A DNA stretch of 64,000 nucleotides from JAJEAO01 sp963667635 (GCA_965232015.1 OZ246946.1:3658001-3722000), one strand, 5' to 3'. Counted from the first letter of the stretch, positions 24,672-32,659 are shown. The notes: a model not told the origin generated them from the letters alone. Numbers and translations are program-made.

Positions 24672-25196
24672 TTGCCGACCTGGAGTCCCCAGCCAGCTCG
24701 CGAGACCGGTCGCCCGATGACGAAGGGAGCCCTCGACCTCCTCGCGACGGTGTCCCAGGACTACCCGTACTTCATCCAGTTGCTCGGGAGCGCGGCGTGG
24801 CAGGCGGCTGCCAATCGGGGTGCGGCGCACACGGATGATGCTGCGGCGAGAGCCGGGATCGCGGCTGCCCGACCTGCGATGGACCGGTTCTACGCCCGGC
24901 GCTACGCGGAAGCGGAGGTGCGGGGCGTGGACCACCTCCTCCCCCCGTTGGCGACGCGGCTCGTGGACGGGAATGGCCGCATCGGGCACGGGGCGCTGCG
25001 GGATCTGATCCAACGCGAGGAGACGGGTCGGCCGGAGTCTCCGGGGTGGGTTCCCCAGCGCTCGACGCTCCAGGATCTGGGCATCGTGTGGGAAGTGGAT
25101 CCGGGAGTCTGGGAGATGGGGATCCCGAGCTTCGCGGACCACATCCTGGAGCGCTCCGAATCCGGCCGCCTCACGAGGTCATGGAGCGTTGGCTGA
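24672..25196 (+). pseudogene. 5'-truncated B-type array ATPase
   Basis: Homology to B1 begins at about base 24700 (PARETGRPMTKGALDLL) and continues to a normal C-terminus (WEMGIPSFADHILERSESGR). The whole ATPase core (signature, Walker A, Walker B) is missing. The nearest start is a TTG at 24672 with no recognisable promoter. It is probably what remains of a tandem duplicate of B1; the 3' ~170 bases differ from B1 at only a few positions. A short translated C-terminal fragment cannot be excluded. Confidence 0.75.
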
Positions 25197-25229
25197 GGCG
25201 GGGTGCGCCGGTTCCAGCCGAGGTGCCGG

Positions 25230-25377
25230 CTATGGGCGGGTCCTTCTGGAGCCGCGCCGACACCTTCGCATCGGACGTCTGGACCGTCTGGCGACCCGGG
25301 AGGCGCTCCTCCGGCCGTTCGAGGCGGAAGACGTCGCGATCGAGGAGAGCGTCGTGGCCGAAGTGGAGCGGCTCAGT
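25230..25377 (+). pseudogene. Broken A-type array ATPase, 5' fragment
   Basis: A-type homology starts abruptly (GGSFWSRAD) 34 bases after the stop of the B-type remnant. It then changes frame at about base 25262 because one or two bases are missing relative to A1, and continues as HLRIGRLDRLATREALLRPF and AEDVAIEESVVAEVERLSHG. The gene is cut at this point by the IS21-family element and resumes at 28163. It lacks the N-terminal two thirds, carries a frameshift and is split, so it is certainly inactive. Confidence 0.8.
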
Positions 25378-25384
25378 CACGGGT
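25378..25384. repeat. Left target-site duplication of the IS21-family element
   Basis: CACGGGT immediately before the element end TGTCAATGGCCATCG. The same heptamer is at 28163-28169. Confidence 0.85.
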
Positions 25385-25627
25385 TGTCAATGGCCATCGA
25401 AAATGCGACACTTCTGGCCATTGAAAATGCGACACTTTTTGGGTCGCGACTCGTTGTGGGAAGCCCGGCTCGTCCGTGGTCGTCGAGGTGCGAGGCGACC
25501 GAGACCTGGGTCGTCGGGGCTGGGGTTGAACTTGCGGTGCGGGGCGTTTCAGTAGCCCTCGCCTGAGGACTCGCCCCGGCGGGGAGCCTCGGAGATGAGG
25601 CGGTCGGCGCGGATGTCCGGTGCGCGG

Positions 25628-26231
25628 CGGTCAACTCACTCCGGTCCGTGACCAGCAGGGATCCGGCGCGTTCCGGGTCGCAACGCGGAAGGAGCGGAGC
25701 GACGGGAGCGGGGCGACCCGGAACGCAGGGGCGCGTCACCGGGGGCCTCTCCCTGCCGACTGCCCCTGGCGGGCGTGAGCCCCGGTCGAGTGGATCGTCC
25801 TGGTCAATGTCGTCGGGTGCGACGACGGCCATCGAAGATGCGACTCCTTCGGGACCGCCACCTGCCACTGGATGTCCATCGGGTTCACGATCGCGGAGAT
25901 CTCGGGTCGCGGTGACGAAGGTCATCGTTGCCGGGCTGGCGGCCCACGGCGTGTCGGTAGTCTTCGCCTGAGGGCTCGCTGAGCGGACGCCGGTCCCGCC
26001 CACGGCGCCCGAACCTCTCGAAGGAGTCGTTGATCGGTCAGATGTCGGGGGCGCGGCGGTCAGCTCACTCCTGTCTGTGACGAGGAAGGATCGGGCCCGT
26101 TCCGGGTCGCAACGCGGAGGGAGCGGAGCGACCGGAGCGAGGCGACCCGGAACGCGCGGCCTCGTCACCGGGGGCCTCCCGCTGCTGACTGCCCCGCCTC
26201 GCGGGCGTGAGCCCCGGTCGGGTGGATCGTC
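25628..26231. repeat. Direct repeat inside the IS21-family element
   Basis: A ~175-base segment at 25628-25800 recurs at 26055-26231, 427 bases downstream. The second copy includes the last ~20 codons of istB. A further terminal-repeat-like string (GGCCATCGAAGATGCGAC, 25827-25844) and the pair GTAGCCCTCGCCTGAGGACT and GTAGTCTTCGCCTGAGGGCT show that the repeat extends over about 430 bases. The istB-side end of the element therefore appears to have been tandemly duplicated. The interval contains no gene that I can support. Confidence 0.7.
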
Positions 26232-26983
26232 TTCGACAGCTCCATCCGGCGACGCATCCGGTAGCTGTTCCCCCGGATGTTCACGATATGGCAGTGGTGC
26301 AGCAGCCGGTCCAGCAGCGCCGCCGCCATCACCTCGTCGCGGAGGATCTCTCCCCAGTTCTCGAACCCCTGGTTCGACGTCAGCACCGTCGAGACCCGCT
26401 CGTAACGTCGGTTGACCAGCTGGAAGAACAGGATCGCCCCGTTCCGCGTCACCGGCAGGTAACCGATCTCGTCCACCACCAGAAGCGACGGGTAGGTCAG
26501 CGTCTTGAGGCGCTGGTTCAGCCGACCCGCCGCCTCCGCCTCCTCCAGCGAGGCGATCAGGTCCGTCAGCGTCCCGTAATACACCCGCCGACCGTTCTCC
26601 GCCGCCGTGATCGCCAGGCTGATCGCCAGGTGCGTCTTCCCCACTCCCGGCGGCCCCAGGAACACCACGTTCTCCTTCCGCTCCACGAACCCCAGCTCAT
26701 GCAGCGACGCGATCTGCTCCCGCTTGATCGAGGGCTGGAAGCTGAAGTCGAAATCCGCCAACGTCTTGATCGCCGGCAGCCGACTCGAACGCATCGCCGT
26801 CTGCAGCCGCCGGCTGTTCCGAAGCGCGATCTGCGCGCGCAGCAGCCGCTCGATCGCCTCCGAGGCGGTCGTGCCTCCTCCGTCCACTCCGGACAGCACC
26901 TCGTCCAGCGCCTCCAGAGCTCCCGGCATCTTCAGGTCGGCCAGCTGAGCCGCAATCCGTTCCCGGCGTGACAGTGTCTTCAT
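26165..26983 (-). CDS. istB: IstB-family ATPase of the IS21 element
   Basis: The 272-residue transposition helper has Walker A GPPGVGKTH, preceded by the ENVVFLGPP strand, and Walker B LLVVDEIGYLP, followed by the ILFFQLVNRRYE and STVLTSNQGFENWGE blocks, all diagnostic for IstB. The ATG overlaps the istA stop by four bases (ATGA). The C-terminal ~20 residues lie in the duplicated segment, so this tail may not be original. The normal core ends near HHCHIVNIRGNSYRMR. It appears intact and could support transposition. Confidence 0.93.
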   Translation of the reverse strand: MKTLSRRERIAAQLADLKMPGALEALDEVLSGVDGGGTTASEAIERLLRAQIALRNSRRLQTAMRSSRLPAIKTLADFDFSFQPSIKREQIASLHELGFVERKENVVFLGPPGVGKTHLAISLAITAAENGRRVYYGTLTDLIASLEEAEAAGRLNQRLKTLTYPSLLVVDEIGYLPVTRNGAILFFQLVNRRYERVSTVLTSNQGFENWGEILRDEVMAAALLDRLLHHCHIVNIRGNSYRMRRRMELSKTIHPTGAHAREAGQSAAGGPR

Positions 26984-28020
26984 CCGATCTCCTCCGCGAT
27001 CTGCGCATACGTCGCCAGCGGACGACGCTCGACATCCACCTGAAGCGGTGAGCTTCCTCGCCGACCTCGCCGCCGATCCCGGGGACCGGGCCGCGGCGTC
27101 ACCGGCCGATACGGCCACCGCGCCAGCGGCCCCAGGTGTCCGCGCTCCTCCTCGAACCGATCCGCGGGCCGCTCCTTCAGCGTCCCGTGAACCCGCACGT
27201 TCGCTTCCCGCGTGAGCCATTCCTCCGCCCGCGCGTTCAGGTCCTCGTCAGAGACGAAGTCCCGACCGTAGAAGAAGCTCTCCCGGATGTACCGGATCGG
27301 CCGCTCGACCTTCCCCTTCGTCCTCGCCCGATACGGACGACACGCTCGGATCCGGAAGCCCCAGTGGTTGCTGAACCGCAGGAACTCCCGGTTCTCCACC
27401 ACCCGGCCCCCGGTGCGCCGCCCGTCCGACGTGATCACCGCCTTCATCTGATCGAACAGCAGCTCCGACGGCACGCCGCCGAACGCGCGGAACGCCGCCT
27501 CCAGCCCCCGCATCACCACCGGCATCGTCTGCCGCTCGTAATACCGAAGCCACATCAGCCGCGAGTAGCCCAGAACCACGACGAGCGCATACCGCCTCCC
27601 CCACGGCAGCCGGAAGTTCGCGAAGTCCACCTGCCCCTGATGCCCCGGCGGCGTCTCGAACCGACGCGCCGGCTCCGGAGCCGGACCCCGCCGGATCCCC
27701 CGGACATACCGCTTGACCTGGTTGTAGCTCCCCTCGTAGCCCGCAGCCTGAACCTCACGGAACAGCCGCGCCGCCGTCAGCTTCGGATGGCTCGCCAGCC
27801 GAGCCCCGATGATCCCCTTGTAGCGGTCCAGCTTCGACGGCGCCCGCGCCCGCGGCCCATACCTCACCGCCTCGTCGTCCAGATCCCGGTTCAGCTGCCC
27901 GGTCGCGATCCAACGATGGACCGTGCTTCGGCTCACGCCTACCTGACGAGCGATCGCCGCCTTCGTCAGTCCCTGCTCGAGGTAATGCCGTAGTAGCACC
28001 CGCTGCTCTCTCCCGATCAT
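26980..28020 (-). CDS. istA: IstA transposase of the IS21 element
   Basis: The 346-residue DDE transposase has an N-terminal helix-turn-helix (YLEQGLTKAAIARQVGVSRS, TVHRWIATG) and a catalytic core with D in GQVDFANF, D in LLFDQMKAVI, and E in KGKVERPIRYIRESFFYGRD. The order and spacing fit IS21 IstA, although at 346 residues it is on the short side. The start is the ATG at 28020, directly before IGREQRVLLRHYL; the frame further upstream reads through the terminal repeats. It overlaps istB, as is usual for translational coupling in this family. Confidence 0.93.
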   Translation of the reverse strand: MIGREQRVLLRHYLEQGLTKAAIARQVGVSRSTVHRWIATGQLNRDLDDEAVRYGPRARAPSKLDRYKGIIGARLASHPKLTAARLFREVQAAGYEGSYNQVKRYVRGIRRGPAPEPARRFETPPGHQGQVDFANFRLPWGRRYALVVVLGYSRLMWLRYYERQTMPVVMRGLEAAFRAFGGVPSELLFDQMKAVITSDGRRTGGRVVENREFLRFSNHWGFRIRACRPYRARTKGKVERPIRYIRESFFYGRDFVSDEDLNARAEEWLTREANVRVHGTLKERPADRFEEERGHLGPLARWPYRPVTPRPGPRDRRRGRRGSSPLQVDVERRPLATYAQIAEEIG

Positions 28021-28162
28021 CGCGCCTCCCTCTCCGAGTGGAGACGCGTGTGTAACCCGAGGCCACCTCGAACTCACCAGCCCCCGGATCAGGCCCACGA
28101 TCCCGAGCCCGATGTGTCTCATTTTCGATGGCCACATCTGTCCTATTTTCGACGGCCAGCAA

Positions 28163-28579
28163 CACGGGTATCCCTTCTTCATTCAGATCCTCGGTCAGGT
28201 GCTATGGAAGCACGCGGCTCCGCCCGGGGGACCGGGGCGCGTGACGGATGGCGTTCTCGAAGCCGCGCTCCCGGCGTTCGAGCAGCGGAAGGGTCACTAC
28301 TACCGGCAGCGCTTCGACGAGCTCCGGAGGCGGAGACTGTTGCGGGCCGCCCATTCCGTGGCGACGGCGTTCCGGGGTTGCGACTTCCTGACTCTCTTCG
28401 AAGTCGAAAGCGTGATCCGGAGGGCGAGCGGCGATTCCTCCGACCCCGCCGTGGCTCAGGGGACCGAGAACGCCCTTTCGGATCTGGGTTTCATCTGGGC
28501 CACGAGTCCCGCACCCGGATGGGAGCCGGGGATCCCGAGCCTGATGGACTACATCCTCGAATTCGCCCCGGCGGGGTAG
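28163..28579 (+). pseudogene. Broken A-type array ATPase, 3' fragment
   Basis: This continues the gene interrupted at 25377. It begins with the duplicated target (HG) and runs YPFFIQILGQVLWKHAAPPG to the normal tail GWEPGIPSLMDYILEFAPAG. The middle portion (RFDELRRRRLLRAAHSVATA, FEVESVIRRASGDSSD) differs markedly from A1 and A2, so this was a distinct paralogue rather than a recent copy. Its downstream spacer to B2 is nearly identical to that between A2 and B1, marking the second A-B cassette. Confidence 0.8.
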
Positions 28580-28591
28580 TCCCGGGCGCTG

Positions 28592-28610
28592 GGAGGGCGG
28601 CCCGGACATC
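28592..28610 (+). repeat. Conserved tail motif after the broken A-type gene
   Basis: The third copy of GGAGGGCGGCCCGGACATC, 12 bases past the stop as in the other two cases. Confidence 0.65.
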
Positions 28611-28662
28611 CCTCCCGGCCGGCCGGTCGGGTGTTCTCCGTAGAGCGACGGTGAGCGTGGAG

Positions 28663-28668
28663 TACGCT
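28663..28668 (+). promoter_or_regulatory. Predicted -10 of array ATPase B2
   Basis: TACGCT, then GGCGTC and the ATG at 28675. The upstream block GTAGAGCGAC...GTGGAGTACGCT is shared with B1. Confidence 0.6.
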
Positions 28669-28674
28669 GGCGTC

Positions 28675-29820
28675 ATGGTCCTGACCGAGGCCGGCGGCAA
28701 TCCATTTCGTCCGGGGATCGGCAGCCCGCCGCCAATTCTCGCGGGGCGGGACGCGGAGCTGGACATCGCCGGGAAGCTACTGGATGGATTGTCCGGCGGC
28801 GCCGTCACCTCCCAGGGGATCCTTCTCTACGGCCCGCGCGGCACCGGCAAGACGGCCCTGCTGGACCGGATCGCTGGCGGGGCCGCTCGGCGCGGTGTGC
28901 AAACGGGGGAACTCAGCCCGGACGCGCTCGCGGATCGCGACGCGTTGGTCGCCGAGGTGCGCGAGCAGGCCGGTCTGAATCTGTCCCGACTCACCGGCGT
29001 TCAATTCGGGGGCATCGGAGCGACCACCGAGCGGGCTCCGCTGACCCGCAACCTGTCATCCATGCTGGCTGGCTGGTTGGAGTCCGCGCCCTTCGGGCTG
29101 GTGCTCCTGATGGACGAGGTGCACACGGTGCATCCCTCCGTGGGGCGGGGTCTCTTCGGAGCGGTGCACAACGTGGCCCGGAAGTCCATGCCGCTCCTTG
29201 TGGTGGCTGCGGGTACGCCGGACGCGCCGCGACGGTTGCGTCGGTCCGGCACGTACATGGAGCGGGCGTTCGTCCGCTTCCGGATCGGCCGCCTCGGTGC
29301 GTCCGCGGCGCGGCGCGCGCTCTCCGCGCCGGCGGCGGCCGCCGGCCGTCGCATGTCGGAGGGCGTCGCGGACATGCTCGCTTCCGAGGCGCAGTGTTAC
29401 CCCTACTTCATCCAGCTCGTCGGCAGCGCCGCCTGGAAGGCGGCGGAACGTCTCGGGCCAGCCGACACACTCTCCGCGACAGCGGCGCGAGCCGGGATCG
29501 AGGACGCCCGGCCGATCATTGAGGATTTCTACGGGGATCGCTGGATCGAGGCCGAGGAACATGGTCTGGACGATGTTCTCCCCGCCGTGGCGTCGCTGTT
29601 TCGGGAGGAGGGCCCGCGCGTTGACGGGGCCACGGTCCGGGAACTGCTGAAGGGACTGACGGACACCGGTGGGCAGCGGTCCTGGAGCGACCTTCGCGCC
29701 TCGCTCATGGACCAGGGGATCCTCTGGGAGACCGCTCCAGGAGCGTGGGAGATGGGGATCCCGAGCTTCGCGGACCACGTCCTGGCGCGCTCGGAATCCG
29801 GACTCCGCAAGAAGCCATGA
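28675..29820 (+). CDS. Array ATPase B2 (AAA_16-like), intact
   Basis: The protein has 381 residues from the leaderless ATG. The signature GGNPFRPGIGSPPPILAGRD is at 7-26, Walker A GPRGTGKT near 53, and the B-type insertion reads GVQFGGIGATTERAPLTRNL. Walker B GLVLLMDEVHTVH ends in His instead of the Asp seen in B1. The tail is LWETAPGAWEMGIPSFADHV. At CYPYFIQLVGSAAW a cysteine replaces the usual aspartate or arginine. It is followed at once by a nine-base GC hairpin. Confidence 0.88.
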   Translation: MVLTEAGGNPFRPGIGSPPPILAGRDAELDIAGKLLDGLSGGAVTSQGILLYGPRGTGKTALLDRIAGGAARRGVQTGELSPDALADRDALVAEVREQAGLNLSRLTGVQFGGIGATTERAPLTRNLSSMLAGWLESAPFGLVLLMDEVHTVHPSVGRGLFGAVHNVARKSMPLLVVAAGTPDAPRRLRRSGTYMERAFVRFRIGRLGASAARRALSAPAAAAGRRMSEGVADMLASEAQCYPYFIQLVGSAAWKAAERLGPADTLSATAARAGIEDARPIIEDFYGDRWIEAEEHGLDDVLPAVASLFREEGPRVDGATVRELLKGLTDTGGQRSWSDLRASLMDQGILWETAPGAWEMGIPSFADHVLARSESGLRKKP

Positions 29821-29821
29821 A

Positions 29822-29841
29822 GCGCCCGCCGGGGCGGGCGC
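29822..29841. terminator. Possible terminator hairpin after B2
   Basis: GCGCCCGCC and GGCGGGCGC pair with a two-base loop directly after the TGA. There is no T-run, so intrinsic termination is uncertain. Confidence 0.4.
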
Positions 29842-29954
29842 CACCCGTTCCAGTCTGAGCGCCAGTCCGGAGGGGCCCATCCGCAAACTGCCCCGCGCCC
29901 GGTGGCCACCGAGAAGTCCGGCACTCCATGGGGCGGCACCGGTCAGGCGTGCCG

Positions 29955-29990
29955 CTCGGTGCCGGACTGGAGTCCGGCGCTCCAGAACAG
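29955..29990. repeat. Hairpin unit of the short intergenic repeat family
   Basis: CCGGACTGGAGTCCGG with the GGTG and CGCTCC flanks lies in the spacer between B2 and the DUF4143 ATPase. The rest of 29842-30010 contains degenerate pieces of the same modules and no gene. Confidence 0.6.
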
Positions 29991-30031
29991 CGATATACTT
30001 TCGATTTGGCGCGTCCGAAATAGAATTACGC

Positions 30032-31165
30032 ATGATGCTTCGTCGGCCGTTGTGGCTGAATCGCCTTGATCGGGCGTGGTCCCGCCGTCCCATCGTCTGG
30101 CTGTCGGGTGTTCGTCGCGTGGGCAAGACCACGCTCGCCCGGATGCTGCCCGACGCGGCCCACTGGAACTGCGAGCTCCCGAGCACGGGGCGGGCTCTCG
30201 AGGATCCGGAGCTGTTTCTCGGGAGTCAGCCGCCGGGACGCCCGGTCGTCCTCGACGAGGTCCAGCGCCTCTCCGATCCGAGTCTGGTGCTGAAGATCGC
30301 GGCCGACGAGTTCCCCGGCCTCCGGCTGCTTGCGACCGGGTCCGCCACACTCGCCGCCACCGGGAAATTCCGTGACTCGCTGACCGGTCGGAAGGAGACT
30401 GTCGCGCTTTTCCCGGTGCTGTGGGAGGAGTGCGCCGAACCGTTCGGCGTGGGAGACCTCGATCGGCGCCTCCTGCACGGCGGCCTACCCGAGGAACTCC
30501 TCCGCGAGCGGAAGCGAAGCGGGTCGTTCACCGAGTGGGTGGACGGCTTCTACGCCCGCGACATTCTGGAGCTGTTCCAGGTCCGCACCCGCCAGGGGTT
30601 CCTCGGGTTGTTCCGGCTGCTGCTTCGATGGAGCGGGGGACAGATCCAGATCGCCCGGCTGTCCCGGATCGCCGAGCTCAGCCAGCCCACGGTCAGGCGC
30701 TATCTGGAAGCGCTCCAGATCGCGCACGCGGTCCATCTCGTCCGCCCGTTCCACGGCGGTGGGATCCGGGAGATCGTCGCCCGCCCCAAGGGCTATGCCT
30801 TCGACACCGGATTCGTGACGCTGGAGAAGGGCTGGGACCGCCTGCGGCCCGACGACCGGGGCATCCTGTGGGAGCACCTCGTGCTCGACACGCTTCGCTC
30901 CCGCCACCCCGATGACCGAATCTTCTACTGGCGGGACAAGGCGGGTCGGGAGGTGGATTTCGTGCTTCGCCGGGCACGGGACCGCGTGGATCTGATCGAA
31001 TGCAAGGTGGACCCCGATGAACTCGACGGCCGCGCCGCCAAGGCCTTTCGCGCCAGTTATCCGGCGGGCGAGAACTTTGTGGTCGCCCCGGTGGTGACGG
31101 CGCCGTACCGGATCCGCCGCCGGGGGGTGGTGTTCACGGTCTGTCCCGCTCACGGCGTGGTGTGA
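30032..31165 (+). CDS. AAA_14/DUF4143 ATPase
   Basis: The 377-residue protein has a P-loop in WLSGVRRVGKTTLARML (about residues 23-39), Walker B RPVVLDEVQRLSD, sensor-like LRLLATGSATL, a helical middle with the HGGLPEELL block, a winged-helix stretch (IARLSRIAELSQPTVRRYLE), and a C-terminal DUF4143 nuclease-like fold (HLVLDTL, GREVDFVL, LIECKVDPDEL). It is a different ATPase family from the flanking array members. Its position inside the array is either functional association or a shared hot spot. TAGAAT lies five bases before the ATG. A second ATG three bases later is also possible. Confidence 0.88.
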   Translation: MMLRRPLWLNRLDRAWSRRPIVWLSGVRRVGKTTLARMLPDAAHWNCELPSTGRALEDPELFLGSQPPGRPVVLDEVQRLSDPSLVLKIAADEFPGLRLLATGSATLAATGKFRDSLTGRKETVALFPVLWEECAEPFGVGDLDRRLLHGGLPEELLRERKRSGSFTEWVDGFYARDILELFQVRTRQGFLGLFRLLLRWSGGQIQIARLSRIAELSQPTVRRYLEALQIAHAVHLVRPFHGGGIREIVARPKGYAFDTGFVTLEKGWDRLRPDDRGILWEHLVLDTLRSRHPDDRIFYWRDKAGREVDFVLRRARDRVDLIECKVDPDELDGRAAKAFRASYPAGENFVVAPVVTAPYRIRRRGVVFTVCPAHGVV

Positions 31166-31178
31166 TCCGCGACTCGGG

Positions 31179-31347
31179 ATGCGCTCGCCGGGCCCTGGCT
31201 GCGGCGTACTGCGGGCGCCGTCGTTGCCAGGCTCCTTCCCGAGGCAAGGGAAGCAGGCCAACCCGTTTCGGCCGGGTACGGGTCAGGCGCCCCCGATTCT
31301 CGCCGGCCGCGATTCGGAACTCCGGAAAGCCGAGCGCCGGCTGGAGC
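31179..31347 (+). pseudogene. B-type array ATPase split by a miniature element, 5' part
   Basis: This encodes the family N-terminus (QANPFRPGTGQAPPILAGRD, then SELRKAERRLEQ) and stops being homologous exactly at the left end of miniature element copy 2. A plausible start is the ATG at 31179, whose context (ATGCGCTCGCCGGGCC) resembles that of array gene C. The reading frame is the same as in the 3' part, but the 195-base insertion brings a TGA at 31521-31523. Confidence 0.75.
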
Positions 31348-31542
31348 AATTCAGCCTGTGGATAAAGTCGCGTGAGCACCGAGAGTGGCGAGGCGCCCGG
31401 CTGACGAGGCGCGCGAGGGAGGAATACCGGGTGTATTCCGACCGATGCGCAACGAAGAGCGCCCCGGAGCGAAGCGGAGGGGCGCGTTCAGCCGGGATGC
31501 ATCGCCGCTCGAATGCCGCGTGACTTTGTCCACAGGCTGAAT
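31348..31542. mobile_element. Miniature inverted-repeat element, copy 2 (195 bp)
   Basis: This copy is in inverted orientation relative to copy 1 and is internally shorter: it keeps the termini, the GGAATAC...GTATTCC inverted repeat and the ATGCATC segment but has lost the tandem ACCGGGAGAAC units. The inserted length is a multiple of three, so the host frame resumes unchanged after it, interrupted only by the stop that the element carries. Confidence 0.85.
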
Positions 31543-32552
31543 GGGCCGCAGGGGTGGTTCCTCCGCAGGGAGTCCTCTTCTACGGGCCGCGAGGTACCGG
31601 GAAGACCGCGCTCCTGGAACGGATCGGCGTTCGCGCCCGCGAGCTGGCCCTTCGCTGCGAAGAGCTGAGCGAGGACGCTCTGCTCGATCGGGAGGCGTTG
31701 GCATCGGAACTTCGCCAGCACGCCGGACTCACCGGACCCCGATTGACGGGAGTCCAGCTCGGGCCGATCGGCGCGACGACCGAATCACCGCCGCCGGCTA
31801 CCAGCCTGTTTCCCCTGCTCGCCCGCTGGATCGAAGCCTTCCCCTCGGGACTGGTGCTCTTGATCGACGAGGTTCAGCTCATCACGCCCGCGGTGGGGCG
31901 GCCTTTCTTCGGAGCATTGCAGCGCGCGGCTCGGAAGAGGCGGCCGCTCGTTGTGCTGGCGGCGGGAACGCCGGATGCGCCGGGAGCGATCCGGAAGGGA
32001 GGGAGCTTCATGGAGCGCTTCTTCGAGGAGCTCCCGGTTTCGCGACTGGGGCGGCGCGCGACGCGAGAGGCGCTGGCGGGACCCGCGTTCAACAGCGGGC
32101 TTCCGATGAGCGAGGAGGCGGTGAGTCTCCTCGTCCACGAATCACAGGACTATCCGTTCTTCATCCAGTTGCTGGGGAGCGCGGCGTGGCGGGCCGCCGC
32201 GAGGAAGGGCGCGCAGGAGATCGGTCGCACCGAGGCGCGCGCTGGAGTGGCGTCGGCTCGCCCCGCGATCGAGCGTTTCTACGCTCTCCGTTTCCGAGAG
32301 GCGCGCCAGCGTGGGATCGAACGGGCGCTCCTGCCGGTGGCCCGCCTGTTCGCCCAACCAGGAGCCCGCGCCTCGGACCGCGATCTCGACGCCTGTCTGG
32401 AGCAGGCCGTGGCCGATGGGCTCAGCAGCCTCGGCCGGATCCAGCTTCACCGCCAGCTCGAGGATCTCGGCATCGTCTGGGAGACGGCCCCCGGTGTCTG
32501 GGAGATGGGCATTCCCAGCTTTGCTGCTCACGTCCTGCGCCGGGCCGGTTGA
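31543..32552 (+). pseudogene. B-type array ATPase split by a miniature element, 3' part
   Basis: The frame resumes as AAGVVPPQGVLFYGPRGTGK, with Walker B GLVLLIDEVQLIT, DYPFFIQLLGSAAW and the tail WETAPGVWEMGIPSFAAHVL. A GTG at 31554 would give a 332-residue protein that keeps the entire P-loop ATPase but lacks the family's N-terminal signature. Neither a ribosome-binding site nor a leaderless promoter is apparent. The coding sequence is otherwise undamaged, so the insertion is recent or the truncated product is still made. Confidence 0.75.
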
Positions 32553-32647
32553 GCGCGCCACGCGCCACGACTCGGGCTCGCGGGTCCGACACGCGCCGGC
32601 GCATCCGAAGGATCCCGACCGACGCCGGGAGGGGAGCGATCGTGGGT

Positions 32648-32653
32648 TAGGCT
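32648..32653 (+). promoter_or_regulatory. Predicted -10 of array ATPase C
   Basis: TAGGCT, then CCGATC and the ATG at 32660. Confidence 0.6.
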
Positions 32654-32659
32654 CCGATC

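Larger units (their letters stand above)
25385..28162 (-). mobile_element. IS21-family insertion sequence (2778 bp)
   Basis: The element carries istA and istB on the minus strand. Each end has two copies of a terminal repeat: TGGCCATCGAAAATGCGACA at 25391-25410 and a close copy at 25415-25434, and at the other end the complements of TGGCCGTCGAAAATAGGACA and TGGCCATCGAAAATGAGACA. Multiple terminal repeats are typical of IS21. It is flanked by a seven-base direct repeat, CACGGGT, and removing it restores the A-type ATPase frame across SHG-YPFFIQ. Unusually, ~780 bases separate istB from the nearer end, and this interval is a diverged tandem duplication. Confidence 0.9.

Noticed and set aside
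25560..26164. Apparent small genes inside the IS21 left region
   Set aside because: The frames do not survive between the two duplicated units and show no start context or domain; the region is a duplicated IS end.
30032..31165. Counting the DUF4143 ATPase as an eleventh member of the array family
   Set aside because: It lacks the NPF-x-PG signature and the WE-x-GIPS tail and has the AAA_14/DUF4143 layout, so it is a different family embedded in the array.
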